In this document: piece by piece, positions 1-6,050 of the stretch
How the letters are laid out: every line of letters starts with the position of its first letter
Position numbering within the stretch: the stretch's first letter is position 1
Source: Clostridia bacterium
Lineage (GTDB): Bacteria; Bacillota; Clostridia; Christensenellales; CAG-138
Assembly: GCA_016293975.1 (NCBI GenBank)
Contig: JAEDCW010000052.1
Coordinates: 1-11,950, forward strand
Direction of reading: 5' to 3'
Length of the DNA: 11,950 nucleotides
The notes under the pieces: model-generated
What the model saw: only the letters and a program-made list of their open reading frames with translations
Told to the model about the DNA's origin: nothing
Database searches by the model: none
Made by a program: the position numbers and the translations under genes

Positions 1-11
1 TGTTTATAATT

Positions 12-88
12 GTACCCGTAGCTCAGCCGGATAGAGTATCAGACTCCGACTCTGAAGGTCAAGGGTTCGAATCCCTTCGGGTACGCCA
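12..88 (+). tRNA. tRNA-Arg, anticodon CCG
   Basis: A full cloverleaf can be folded by eye. The acceptor stem pairs 12-18 with 78-84 (GTACCCG/CGGGTAC), the D arm is at 21-37, and the anticodon stem pairs 39-43 with 51-55. The 7-base loop CTCCGAC (44-50) gives anticodon CCG, which reads the Arg codon CGG. The T arm (61-77) has the TTCGAAT loop. G85 is the discriminator base and CCA is encoded at 86-88. The gene starts only 11 bases into the window, so its promoter or any upstream tRNA partner is not visible. tRNA genes are common integration sites, which matters for the accessory DNA downstream. Confidence 0.96.
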
Positions 89-90
89 TG

Positions 91-130
91 AAAAAAGTCA
101 CTTTTGTCTACCGACAAAGGTGACTTTTTT
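91..130 (+). terminator. Rho-independent terminator of the tRNA-Arg transcript
   Basis: A 12-bp stem (97-108 with 113-124, one G-U pair) closes on a TACC loop and is followed by six T. Six A precede it, so it could also act on the other strand. It begins three bases after the CCA end of the tRNA. Confidence 0.9.
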
Positions 131-133
131 CAA

Positions 134-300
134 TGATATCCGTTCCTTGTGGAACGGGTGATATATCTTCGATATGATATCGCACTGTCGTGCGATGATA
201 TATGCCTGCGGCATATGAGGAACGGATATTATATCATGCTTGCGAAGCAAGTATTATCATACGGCCTGCCGTATATCATATCGCGTCAGCGATATATCAT
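134..300. repeat. Array of seven back-to-back short palindromes with ATAT-rich joints
   Basis: Seven perfect inverted repeats lie almost end to end: 140-146/151-157 (CCGTTCC), 163-167/171-175 (ATATC), 179-185/190-196 (ATCGCAC), 200-206/210-216 (ATATGCC), 239-243/247-251 (CTTGC), 259-265/268-274 (ATACGGC) and 278-284/289-295 (ATATCGC). Loops are 2-4 bases and the joints are TGATAT/ATATCAT-like. Arm sequences differ between units while the joints are conserved. In addition 136-146 is the exact reverse complement of 219-229 (11 bp), so the first hairpin has a long-range alternative. The block separates the tRNA terminator from a second terminator-like hairpin. I have an unverified impression that such arrays are dispersed in many clostridial genomes. 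Their function is unknown to me. Confidence 0.8.
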
Positions 301-302
301 TG

Positions 303-351
303 AAAAGCACAACGCCCTCGGCAGCCAGAATGGGTTGTAGGGGGTGCTTTT
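303..351 (+). terminator. Terminator-like inverted repeat closing the hairpin array
   Basis: AAAAGCAC (303-310) is the exact reverse complement of GTGCTTTT (344-351). CCC and GGG tracts inside can extend the stem, and a T run follows. It may be a terminator or the end of the repeat element, with the palindrome array and this hairpin forming one dispersed unit. Confidence 0.5.
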
Positions 352-360
352 TGCGTTCGG

Positions 361-421
361 GTGAAAAATTCATATTTTTGTGGTATAATCTGTTCAATAA
401 ATAAGAATAGGTCGAACAGAT
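361..421 (+). promoter_or_regulatory. Promoter with extended -10, plus inverted repeat, for the transglutaminase-like gene
   Basis: TATAAT (384-389) carries an upstream TG (TGGTATAAT, extended -10). GTGAAA (361-366) lies 17 bases upstream and matches the -35 consensus at 4 of 6 positions. Directly downstream, ATCTGTTC (388-395) and GAACAGAT (414-421) form an 8-bp inverted repeat that overlaps the -10 edge and the expected start of transcription. It could be an operator or a leader hairpin. The ribosome binding site GGAG (440-443) precedes the ATG at 451. Confidence 0.6.
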
Positions 422-450
422 AAATTAAGGATTTGTAGTGGAGTGGTAAA

Positions 451-1308
451 ATGACATATATTCATTCTGATGATAAAGTAATAGATGAGTTTATCAAAAA
501 AAACATTAAGCATAGAAGTAGCATTAAAACTGTATGTGATGAACTATTTAATTGGTTTGATAAAAATGTAAAATACAGTAGATTAAACGCTCCGTTTTTC
601 CCTTTGCAAAGAAGTGACTTAGATGTTATTTCAATGCAGGCTGGAACTTGCGGTGATTATTCAAATTTATTGGTTTCAGTATTTCAAAAATTGGGATATG
701 AAGCAAAATATGCATATATCCATAAAGATTGCTATGGAGATGAACAAGACCATATATGTGCGGCTGTGCGAGATAATAATGAATGGATTCTAATAGAAGC
801 AACATTACCATATAGAAAATGGTATGGTTTTAACTGCCAGCATCAAGAATATGAATTGTTATCACCGAATGATTTTGAAGATAGGATGAAAAAAGAAGAA
901 GGCTATTGGGTGAATGTAGCGAATCAATATGGCAATGAGTTGCTATCTGGTTTGTTATATGCTCCGTGGATTCATGAAGAAATTATCAAGCAATCAAATA
1001 GTGTATTAGAAAGTGTTTTCTTTCTCCTTTTATTAGATGAGCGGAAAAATAGAACGATATATGCATACTATAAAAAATATACAAAGGAATGTGGGACAAT
1101 TCCTGTAATGTGTATTATTTCTAATGGCACACAAAAATACTGTTTTTCTTGTAAAACGCCTACTAATATATGGGATAATGGGCAATGGAGTGAAGAATAT
1201 CTTGAATCAGATATTCCAAGCAGATTTCATACAGATGAATTATGCGAATTAAAAAATACTATATCAAAGGTTTTGTTAGATATTGACAGGGCTTTATCTA
1301 ATTTGTAA
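451..1308 (+). CDS. Transglutaminase-like domain protein
   Basis: This 285-residue protein shows a transglutaminase-like (papain-fold) core at about residues 55-120. The catalytic Cys is C67 in AGTCGDYSNLL, the His is H101 in DHICAAV, and the acidic third residue is E116 in LIEAT, where most family members have Asp. Family members act as peptidases or as amide-bond transferases; substrate and direction cannot be read here. No signal peptide or membrane segment is seen, so it is probably cytoplasmic. The C-terminal 150 residues match nothing I recognise. The start is supported by GGAG seven bases upstream. The gene is much more AT-rich than the genes from 2427 onward and is transcribed alone between its own promoter and a terminator, which fits acquired cargo next to the tRNA gene. 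The domain call is firm; any role (defence, toxin, cofactor processing) would be guesswork. Confidence 0.75.
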   Translation: MTYIHSDDKVIDEFIKKNIKHRSSIKTVCDELFNWFDKNVKYSRLNAPFFPLQRSDLDVISMQAGTCGDYSNLLVSVFQKLGYEAKYAYIHKDCYGDEQDHICAAVRDNNEWILIEATLPYRKWYGFNCQHQEYELLSPNDFEDRMKKEEGYWVNVANQYGNELLSGLLYAPWIHEEIIKQSNSVLESVFFLLLLDERKNRTIYAYYKKYTKECGTIPVMCIISNGTQKYCFSCKTPTNIWDNGQWSEEYLESDIPSRFHTDELCELKNTISKVLLDIDRALSNL

Positions 1309-1402
1309 AGCTTGTCAAATTCCAATTTGTCGAACGGATAGATGCCATACTTTTGGCCGTTTTTACCCCCGCTTATACACCGTTTGGTCGCCCTTTCGCA
1401 TG

Positions 1403-1431
1403 AAAAAAGCCCTAATTTCAGGGCTTTTTTT
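1403..1431 (+). terminator. Strong bidirectional terminator
   Basis: AAAAAAGCCCT (1403-1413) pairs perfectly with AGGGCTTTTTT (1420-1430) around a six-base loop, with a further T. It has A and T runs on both sides, so it can work in either direction. It lies 95 bases past the stop of the transglutaminase-like gene. Confidence 0.85.
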
Positions 1432-1536
1432 GCTGCTGTAAAAATTCTGCTTGCTGTGCTGTTAAACGCTTTTGGCAACTTTTCGGCAACTTGCAAAAAA
1501 AGCGAGCTCGATCATCGATGATCACGTAAAGCCCGT

Positions 1537-1794
1537 TTGCATGATTGTGGTCCCATAAGAAGAATACTCATTTCTTCTGTCAACACTGCAAAGAAGTATG
1601 CAAGTGAAAAATACGCCTCTCGTGCAACAAAGTGATTGGCGGCATTTTCCTTGATTTGCAGTGTGTTATTATTTATAGGAATTGTTCTTGTTTATTCTAA
1701 AAACTCGAATGTTTCAATTCTTATTGCATTATTCGCATCGGGAGAATTGTTGGGAGTTTTATCTGTTTTCTTGCAGAAAAAAGCAGAGAATTGA
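1537..1794 (+). pseudogene. Broken small two-helix membrane protein
   Basis: One frame reads as a plausible protein interrupted by an in-frame TGA at 1633-1635. The upstream part is basic (KKYASEKYASRATK). The part after the TGA (from 1636) holds two hydrophobic helices, about LAAFSLICSVLLFIGIVLVY and VSILIALFASGELLGVLSVF, separated by SKNSN and followed by QKKAEN and a stop at 1792. No ATG and no convincing ribosome binding site is present, and an in-frame stop at 1519-1521 limits the frame upstream. The hydrophobic pattern and AT-rich codon choice argue for true coding ancestry. I do not recognise the family. It could instead be an intact 52-codon ORF starting at TTG 1636. Confidence 0.35.
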
Positions 1795-2024
1795 TAATTG
1801 ATACGGACAAAACTATTTTACCAAGAGGCGCAGATAAAAACGAAAAAATGGTTTTTCAAACTGTTGTAAAACGAAGCGAAATTTGTTCTGTTGAGAGTAC
1901 GTTTCATGAGGGTAAAAGGATCGTATCCGACGATTGCTTCTTTCATGCATTATAGCTGAAAGATGGGATAAAAATTACTGTTACACCCTACGCCTATGCA
2001 AAGAAGCGGAAAAGAGATTATTGA
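1791..2024 (+). pseudogene. Relic ORF of unknown family with in-frame TAG
   Basis: The frame starts at TTG 1791, overlapping the TGA of the preceding frame as TTGA. It runs for 54 codons (starting IIDTDKTILPRGADKNEK, ending SDDCFFHAL) to TAG at 1953-1955. It continues in the same frame through LKDGIKITVTPYAYAKKRKR to TGA at 2022-2024. Amino-acid composition is protein-like on both sides of the TAG, so I read one gene with a nonsense mutation, about 76 codons in all, formerly coupled to the membrane protein frame before it. No family is recognised. Its 3' end overlaps the orphan minus-strand start at 2046, so this end may be a recombination joint. Confidence 0.35.
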
Positions 2025-2046
2025 AATTATCCGTAAAGTATTTCAT
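1981..2046 (-). pseudogene. Orphan strong ribosome binding site and truncated 21-codon ORF
   Basis: On the minus strand GAGGAGG (2057-2063) lies 10 bases before ATG at 2046. The frame reads MKYFTDNFNNLFSASLHRRR plus Val and stops at 1981. The leader GAGGAGGTGCGCAAATT resembles the translation starts I associate with Tn1549-like integrative conjugative elements; this is from memory and unverified. A strong start leading to so short a product suggests the rest of the gene was lost when the flanking DNA joined. A genuine micro-ORF is the alternative. Confidence 0.35.
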
Positions 2047-2109
2047 AATTTGCGCACCTCCTCACTTTCTTTGCCCTATCTATGCACCGCTATACTGCTC
2101 TTTCGCAAG

Positions 2110-2148
2110 AAAAAGACTACATCTGCAATAGGCAAACGCAGCCTTTTT
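2110..2148 (-). terminator. 17-bp minus-strand hairpin ending in T run
   Basis: In minus-strand RNA, 2148-2132 pairs with 2126-2110 over 17 positions without a mismatch, counting four G-U pairs, around a five-base loop, and a T-rich run (CTTTTTCTT) follows. On the plus strand the same positions give A-C mismatches, so the structure is selected for minus-strand transcripts. It lies 279 bases past the phzF-like stop and about 85 bases ahead of the orphan start at 2046. It may be the terminator for the former or an attenuator-like leader for the latter. Confidence 0.6.
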
Positions 2149-2149
2149 C

Positions 2150-2426
2150 GAACTAAGTGTGCCTTGCGATACGAGAAGTATGCTTCGCAATTCTAAGTTG
2201 TCCTGCGGGCGGTGAAGCTCCTGAGTAAGTGAGCGGTACACTTGGCTTCGCTTTGTGCAAAGTACAGGATTTCACGTTGGCTTGCCGCTACTTCACTTGT
2301 ATAAAGCAAACTTCACTAAAGGTTGCAGATTTTTATTGTGTAGAATAAATTGTTTAACAGGAGGTACTGATATAGTATTTCAATATGTTGTCTGCTATTC
2401 TCATTTTTGCCCTTTCTTTGGTGGCG
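2150..2426. other. Gene-free, hairpin-rich stretch, possible mobile-element remnant
   Basis: No convincing gene is seen. TTGCGA with TAC pairs with GTA and TCGCAA (about 2163-2190), and GTAC boxes bracket 2235-2264. A perfect AGGAGGT at 2361-2367 has no sensible start codon at normal distance; the nearest ATG is about 20 bases away and leads only into antisense of the next gene. The mix of inverted repeats upstream of an orphan start resembles non-coding regions of conjugative elements, but no oriT or attachment site can be named. Confidence 0.35.
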
Positions 2427-3296
2427 TCAGCACTCAAGCGACACACAGAGCGTTGCCACCGCATTGCCGCCGACAGTTATGCTGACACTTTCGCCATCCG
2501 CCTGCAGTCTCGTTAGCACTACAGACCTCCTACCCATCGCCTCACCCTGTATGAAGCTGTTCATCTCGTCCGTTTTAATTATGCCGAATTTATATAGATA
2601 GTATGTCAGCGCGCCGTTTGCCGTGCCCGTAGCGGATTCCTCGGATATGCCAAAAAGAGGCGCGAAATTTCTGCAATGGGCTGTCGCTTCTTCGCATTCA
2701 CTCAAGCAAAACATATGCACTCCCACGACTCCGAGCTTATGTGAGAGCTCCTTTACAGTCTCCTCGTTTTGAACCGCCCCGTTTAACGCGGCTATCGACT
2801 TTACCGGCATCATTATGTCGGAAATCCCCGTGCATACTCGCCTTGGGCGCAAATCTCTGGGGCAATCGGCCCCTGTCAGGCCATAAGCGCGATACAGTGT
2901 TTCAGTGTCAATTTCATCGAGCTCGCCCATATCCACCGGCCCTGCCATACCCATCCAAATCGAGTCCGCTCCGACTTCTACTTCGAGCTCACCTGCGAGT
3001 GTGCTTAGCGCATAACCGCCATACTCGATGTGCTTCTTGTCTCTGAGCACGCAAAACGAGGCTATCGTCGCATGACCGCACAGCTCCACCTCAGATGCGG
3101 GCGTAAAGTAGCGTATTTTGTACTCGCGTTCACCTATTTGCTTTACAAATGCCGTCTCCGAGTGCTTCAATTCCGCCGCAAGGCTTCTCATAAACTCATC
3201 GTCCGGAAAGTCCATATCCCGATTCAGAATTACCACGCCCGCCTGATTTCCCGAAAAGCGTATACTGCTAAACGCATCTACTACGAATATCTCCAC
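2427..3296 (-). CDS. PhzF-family isomerase-like protein
   Basis: This 289-residue protein is of normal PhzF/diaminopimelate-epimerase-fold length. The N-terminal half has IFVVDAF, FSGNQAGVV and HSETAFV, where E47 is the expected catalytic Glu, then PASEVELCGHAT (66-77). The C-terminal half has EESATGTANGAL, the partner loop of the two-domain fold, and ends in a GGNAVATL-type strand. Family members isomerise or epimerise small acids (PhzF acts in phenazine synthesis), but most genomic copies have no known substrate and no phenazine genes are visible here. The start is GTG at 3296, supported by GAGGGGG (3302-3308) just upstream; no better ATG exists. It is divergent from the metal sensor and may share its control region. 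Confidence 0.9.
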   Translation of the reverse strand: MEIFVVDAFSSIRFSGNQAGVVILNRDMDFPDDEFMRSLAAELKHSETAFVKQIGEREYKIRYFTPASEVELCGHATIASFCVLRDKKHIEYGGYALSTLAGELEVEVGADSIWMGMAGPVDMGELDEIDTETLYRAYGLTGADCPRDLRPRRVCTGISDIMMPVKSIAALNGAVQNEETVKELSHKLGVVGVHMFCLSECEEATAHCRNFAPLFGISEESATGTANGALTYYLYKFGIIKTDEMNSFIQGEAMGRRSVVLTRLQADGESVSITVGGNAVATLCVSLEC

Positions 3297-3335
3297 TTCT
3301 ACCCCCTCATATCACTTTACCGTCTACTTGCCTTT

Positions 3336-3344
3336 ATTCTACCA
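3336..3344 (-). promoter_or_regulatory. Extended -10 of the phzF-like gene
   Basis: Read on the minus strand, TGGTAGAAT forms an extended -10 about 40 bases upstream of the GTG start. No good -35 is seen, which is usual for TGn-type promoters. Confidence 0.4.
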
Positions 3345-3392
3345 TACTCTATTACTATCGGCCGGTTATTTCGTCCGTTAGGTAGAATCTTA

Positions 3393-3417
3393 CGTGCATT
3401 GAACTTACCTATGCACG
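3393..3417. repeat. 7-bp hairpin between the phzF-like gene and the metal sensor
   Basis: CGTGCAT (3393-3399) pairs exactly with ATGCACG (3411-3417) over an 11-base loop. It has no T run, so it is more likely an operator or leader structure of the phzF-like transcript than a terminator. Confidence 0.4.
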
Positions 3418-3455
3418 GAGACACATCTCTCAATCGAACGCAAAACAGATGTTGA

Positions 3456-3518
3456 CATATGCCGAAACATATGTTGAAATACTCATATGAATGATTTATC
3501 ATATGTATGTTCATTCAT
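3456..3518 (+). promoter_or_regulatory. Promoter and ArsR/SmtB-type operator of the efflux operon
   Basis: TTGAAA (3474-3479) and TATCAT (3497-3502) are spaced by 17 bases. Over the -10 lies an imperfect palindrome with ATGAATGA (3487-3494) and TCATTCAT (3511-3518) arms. It is centred on CATATG (3500-3505), matching the TGAA...TTCA layout known for SmtB/CadC/ZiaR operators. CATATG also occurs at 3456, 3468 and 3484, with start-to-start steps of 12, 16 and 16, and AACATATGTT at 3466-3475 is a perfect palindrome. Repressor bound here would cover the -10 and start site, and metal binding would release it. The ribosome binding site AGGAGGG is at 3529-3535. Confidence 0.75.
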
Positions 3519-3538
3519 GCTTAGTGCTAGGAGGGAAC

Positions 3539-3883
3539 ATGAAAGCCGTTCACAACCATTCTGATGTCGTAAACGAAGTGCGGTCGCTACTTCCCGACAA
3601 CAATCTATTGTGCGACCTCGGTGACCTTTTCAAGGTGTTTGGAGATACCACGCGGATTAAAATAATGTTTGCGCTCTTTGAGAGTGAGCTTTGCGTCTGC
3701 GCTATTGCGGAACTTCTCGGCATGGAACAATCCGCCATATCGCATCAGTTGAAAATACTCAAAAACGCAAAGCTCGTCAATTTCCGCAGAGACGGTAAAA
3801 CGAATATCTACTTTCTCGCGGACGACCATGTCAGGACGATAATCGGTCAAGGCTTTGACCACTTGACGGAGGCGTACAAATGA
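3539..3883 (+). CDS. ArsR/SmtB-family metal-sensing repressor (Zn/Cd/Pb type)
   Basis: This 114-residue winged-helix repressor carries the full alpha5 metal site D95-x-H97 ... H108-x-x-E111 (spacing DxHx10HxxE), as in SmtB, CzrA and ZiaR. It also has the alpha3 pair C52-V-C54 in ELCVC, as in CadC and ZiaR, although the usual Asp after CVC is Ala. The short N-terminus has H5 and H7, which could stand in for the N-terminal Cys of CadC. The recognition helix is around MEQSAISHQLKIL (62-74). The ATG at 3539 is chosen because AGGAGGG lies just upstream; an upstream in-frame ATG at 3491 falls inside the promoter and operator. The stop overlaps the ATPase start as ATGA, so the two are translationally coupled. 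Apo protein should repress both genes, with Zn, Cd or Pb as likely inducers. Confidence 0.92.
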   Translation: MKAVHNHSDVVNEVRSLLPDNNLLCDLGDLFKVFGDTTRIKIMFALFESELCVCAIAELLGMEQSAISHQLKILKNAKLVNFRRDGKTNIYFLADDHVRTIIGQGFDHLTEAYK

Positions 3884-5955
3884 AAAGAACCTACGAATTA
3901 ATAAATCTCGACTGCGCTCATTGCGCTTCGAAAATCGAAACAGCCATAAAGAAAATCGACGGTGTGGATTCCGCCTCAATTAACTTTGTCGCAAAAAAGC
4001 TCACGCTTGAAGCCGACGACAACATGTTTGACGAGGTGTTTGCAAAGGCGGTTGCCGTTTTTGCAGATATAGAGCCCGACTGCAAGATAAAGACCGAGGA
4101 AGGTATGGAGCCGGAGCATAAATCCGACCTCATACGAATCGTAATAAGCACGGTTTTGTTTGTTGCCGACCTTTTAATTCCCGTCGAAGGGATAGCTAAG
4201 CTTTTAATATTCCTGCTCCCCTATTTCATGATCGGTTATGACGTACTGCTCAGGGCCGTGAAGAACATAATAAGGGGACAGATTTTTGACGAGAACTTTC
4301 TCATGGCGCTCGCAACCATAGGCGCACTCGCAATAGGCGATTACCCCGAGGCTGTGGTAGTCATGCTCTTCTATCAGATAGGCGAGCTTTTCCAGAGATA
4401 TGCTGTAGGCAGCAGCCGCCGCTCGATTCAGTCGCTCATGGAAATAAAGCCCGACTTTGCAAGGGTAATCCGGGACGGCAAAGAGATAACCACATCTCCC
4501 GAGAATGTAAAACCCGGTGAGACTATAGTAATTCGCCCCGGCGAGCGCATACCCCTTGACGGACAGATAATCGAGGGCAACACGACTGTAAATACCGCGG
4601 CGCTTACAGGCGAATCCGTACCCCGCGACTGTCTAGTGGGCGAAAGCGTATACAGCGGCTCCGTCAATATGACTTGTGTGATACGAGTGCAGGTTACAAG
4701 CGGCTATGCAGAGAGCACAGTCGTAAAAATACTTGACCTTGTGGAGAATTCGGGCAGTCGCAAGGCAAAGGTCGAGAACTTCATAACGCGCTTTGCGAGA
4801 TACTATACACCTATAGTCGTAATAGGCGCAGTGCTCCTCGCTGTTATCCCTCCCCTGCTTATCGACGGGCAATGGGCACAATGGGTCAACCGCGCGCTCA
4901 CATTCCTGGTAATATCGTGTCCCTGTGCGCTTGTAATATCTGTTCCGCTGACATTCTTTGGTGGCATAGGCGGCGCATCGAAAAACGGTATACTCATAAA
5001 GGGTTCAAATTACCTCGAAGCCCTATCCAAGGTCAATATCGTAGCATTCGACAAAACGGGTACGCTCACCCACGGAAGCTTCAATGTGACTGCGGTCCAC
5101 CCGAGAACGATATCGGAGGCACAGTTGCTCGATATTGCGGCACTGTCGGAATCGTCTTCAAACCATCCCATAGCGGAATCGATAATCCGTTCTCACGGCG
5201 GTCATATAGACACCTCAAGAATCGGCTTCATCGAAGAAATAGCAGGACAGGGCATAAAAGCAATAATCGACGGAAAGACGGTGCTTGCAGGCAACGGAAA
5301 GCTTTTATCCGATGCAGGTGTACAATGGCATGGCTGTTCAACCCATGTCGGGACAACTATACACATCGCAATAGACGGCGTGTACTGTGGGCACATAGTG
5401 ATATCCGACGAGGTAAAGGCAGATTCCGGGGAAGCGATTTCCCGCTTGAAGAAAATGGGCATAGCGAAGACCGTAATGCTCACGGGAGATGCGGATAAGG
5501 TCGGAAAAGCTGTCGGCGAACAGCTTGGGTTTGACGAGGTGTATACGGAGCTTTTGCCCACAGGCAAGGCGGAAATAGTCGAAAGGCTATTGGATGAGAA
5601 GCCCTCAGATTCGACGTTTGCATTCGTGGGTGACGGTATAAACGACGCGCCCGTGCTTGCACTTGCAGACGTGGGAATTGCCATGGGTGCTTTGGGAAGC
5701 GATGCGGCAATCGAAGCCGCGGACATAGTGCTTATGGAAGATAAACCCTCTAGGCTGCCTCTTGCGATAAGCATAGCAAAAAAGACAATAGCTATCGCCA
5801 AGCAGAACATAGTATTTGCTCTGGGAATAAAACTTATAGTGCTCGCATTAGGTGCGTTGGGAATCGCGGATATGTGGATGGCGGTGTTCGCCGACGTCGG
5901 AGTTTCGGTGCTTGCCATACTTAACGCCATGAGGGCACTCAGACAAGGGGAGTAA
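3880..5955 (+). CDS. cadA: P1B-2 type metal-exporting ATPase (Zn/Cd/Pb)
   Basis: This 691-residue inner-membrane pump couples ATP hydrolysis to export of soft divalent metals. An N-terminal HMA domain (about 1-70) has D11-C12-A-H-C15; DCxxC is the ZntA-like Zn/Cd/Pb form rather than the MxCxxC of copper pumps. About eight membrane segments follow. The actuator TGES is at 243-246, the transport motif C347-P-C349 lies in the sixth segment, and the phosphorylated Asp is D391 in DKTGTLT. The HP motif is at 429-430, and MLTGD and GDGINDAP (584-591) close the catalytic core. K651 in the seventh segment and D672 in FADVG of the eighth are the P1B-2 signature. Length is usual. It is co-transcribed with the repressor through a 4-base overlap. 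The symbol cadA follows common Firmicutes usage; zntA would be equally fair, and the preferred metal cannot be read. Confidence 0.95.
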   Translation: MKRTYELINLDCAHCASKIETAIKKIDGVDSASINFVAKKLTLEADDNMFDEVFAKAVAVFADIEPDCKIKTEEGMEPEHKSDLIRIVISTVLFVADLLIPVEGIAKLLIFLLPYFMIGYDVLLRAVKNIIRGQIFDENFLMALATIGALAIGDYPEAVVVMLFYQIGELFQRYAVGSSRRSIQSLMEIKPDFARVIRDGKEITTSPENVKPGETIVIRPGERIPLDGQIIEGNTTVNTAALTGESVPRDCLVGESVYSGSVNMTCVIRVQVTSGYAESTVVKILDLVENSGSRKAKVENFITRFARYYTPIVVIGAVLLAVIPPLLIDGQWAQWVNRALTFLVISCPCALVISVPLTFFGGIGGASKNGILIKGSNYLEALSKVNIVAFDKTGTLTHGSFNVTAVHPRTISEAQLLDIAALSESSSNHPIAESIIRSHGGHIDTSRIGFIEEIAGQGIKAIIDGKTVLAGNGKLLSDAGVQWHGCSTHVGTTIHIAIDGVYCGHIVISDEVKADSGEAISRLKKMGIAKTVMLTGDADKVGKAVGEQLGFDEVYTELLPTGKAEIVERLLDEKPSDSTFAFVGDGINDAPVLALADVGIAMGALGSDAAIEAADIVLMEDKPSRLPLAISIAKKTIAIAKQNIVFALGIKLIVLALGALGIADMWMAVFADVGVSVLAILNAMRALRQGE

Positions 5956-5966
5956 TCTCCTTTTTT
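5945..5966 (+). terminator. Short hairpin over the ATPase stop codon
   Basis: AAGGGGAG (5945-5952) pairs with CTCCTTTT (5957-5964), with two G-U pairs and a TAAT loop that contains the stop codon; a T run continues to 5966. Termination is possible but a ribosome at the stop would disrupt the stem, so the next hairpin is the likelier terminator. Confidence 0.45.
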
Positions 5967-6007
5967 CTTGCTACCTAACAGCTTTACGCACTATATCGAT
6001 ACTAACA

Positions 6008-6040
6008 AAAAGGGCGGTCTCCCGTCCTTTTGCTTTGTTT
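6008..6040 (+). terminator. Terminator between convergent ATPase and DtxR-family genes
   Basis: AAAAGGGCGG (6008-6017) pairs with CCGTCCTTTT (6022-6031), with one G-U pair on the plus strand, a TCTC loop and a T-rich tail. The A run at 6007-6011 lets it serve the minus-strand gene ending at 6051 as well. Confidence 0.75.
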
Positions 6041-6050
6041 GATGTTACTC

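Noticed and set aside
134..300. Possible CRISPR array
   Set aside because: The palindromic units differ in sequence and the shared part is only a short AT-rich joint, with no constant repeat and unique spacer of CRISPR size.
149..340. Open frame of 63 codons through the hairpin array
   Set aside because: It is made of palindromic repeat sequence, lacks a ribosome binding site and reads as repeat translation.
1227..1496. Minus-strand open frame of 89 codons
   Set aside because: It overlaps the end of the transglutaminase-like gene and a strong terminator, and has no ribosome binding site.
1510..1523. Perfect 14-base palindrome GATCATCGATGATC
   Set aside because: Striking, but isolated and without a nearby promoter or recombinase to give it a role.
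1421..1567. Minus-strand frame containing WDHNHANGLYVIIDDRARFF
   Set aside because: It reads rather protein-like, but has no start codon, ends inside the terminator hairpin and overlaps the broken membrane frame. Kept only as a possible extra relic of the island.
2388..2516. Plus-strand frame starting MLSAILIFALSLVASA, signal-peptide-like, behind AGGAGGT
   Set aside because: The ribosome binding site is about 20 bases away and the frame runs antisense into the clear phzF-like coding region.
4872..5930. Long open frames on other frames of the ATPase gene (about 208 and 242 codons)
   Set aside because: Shadows of a gene with complete P-type ATPase motifs; the alternative products have no recognisable domains and skewed composition.
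5956..6050. Metal riboswitch near the efflux or repressor genes
   Set aside because: Only terminator hairpins are present; no conserved riboswitch core can be recognised by eye here or in the other intergenic gaps.
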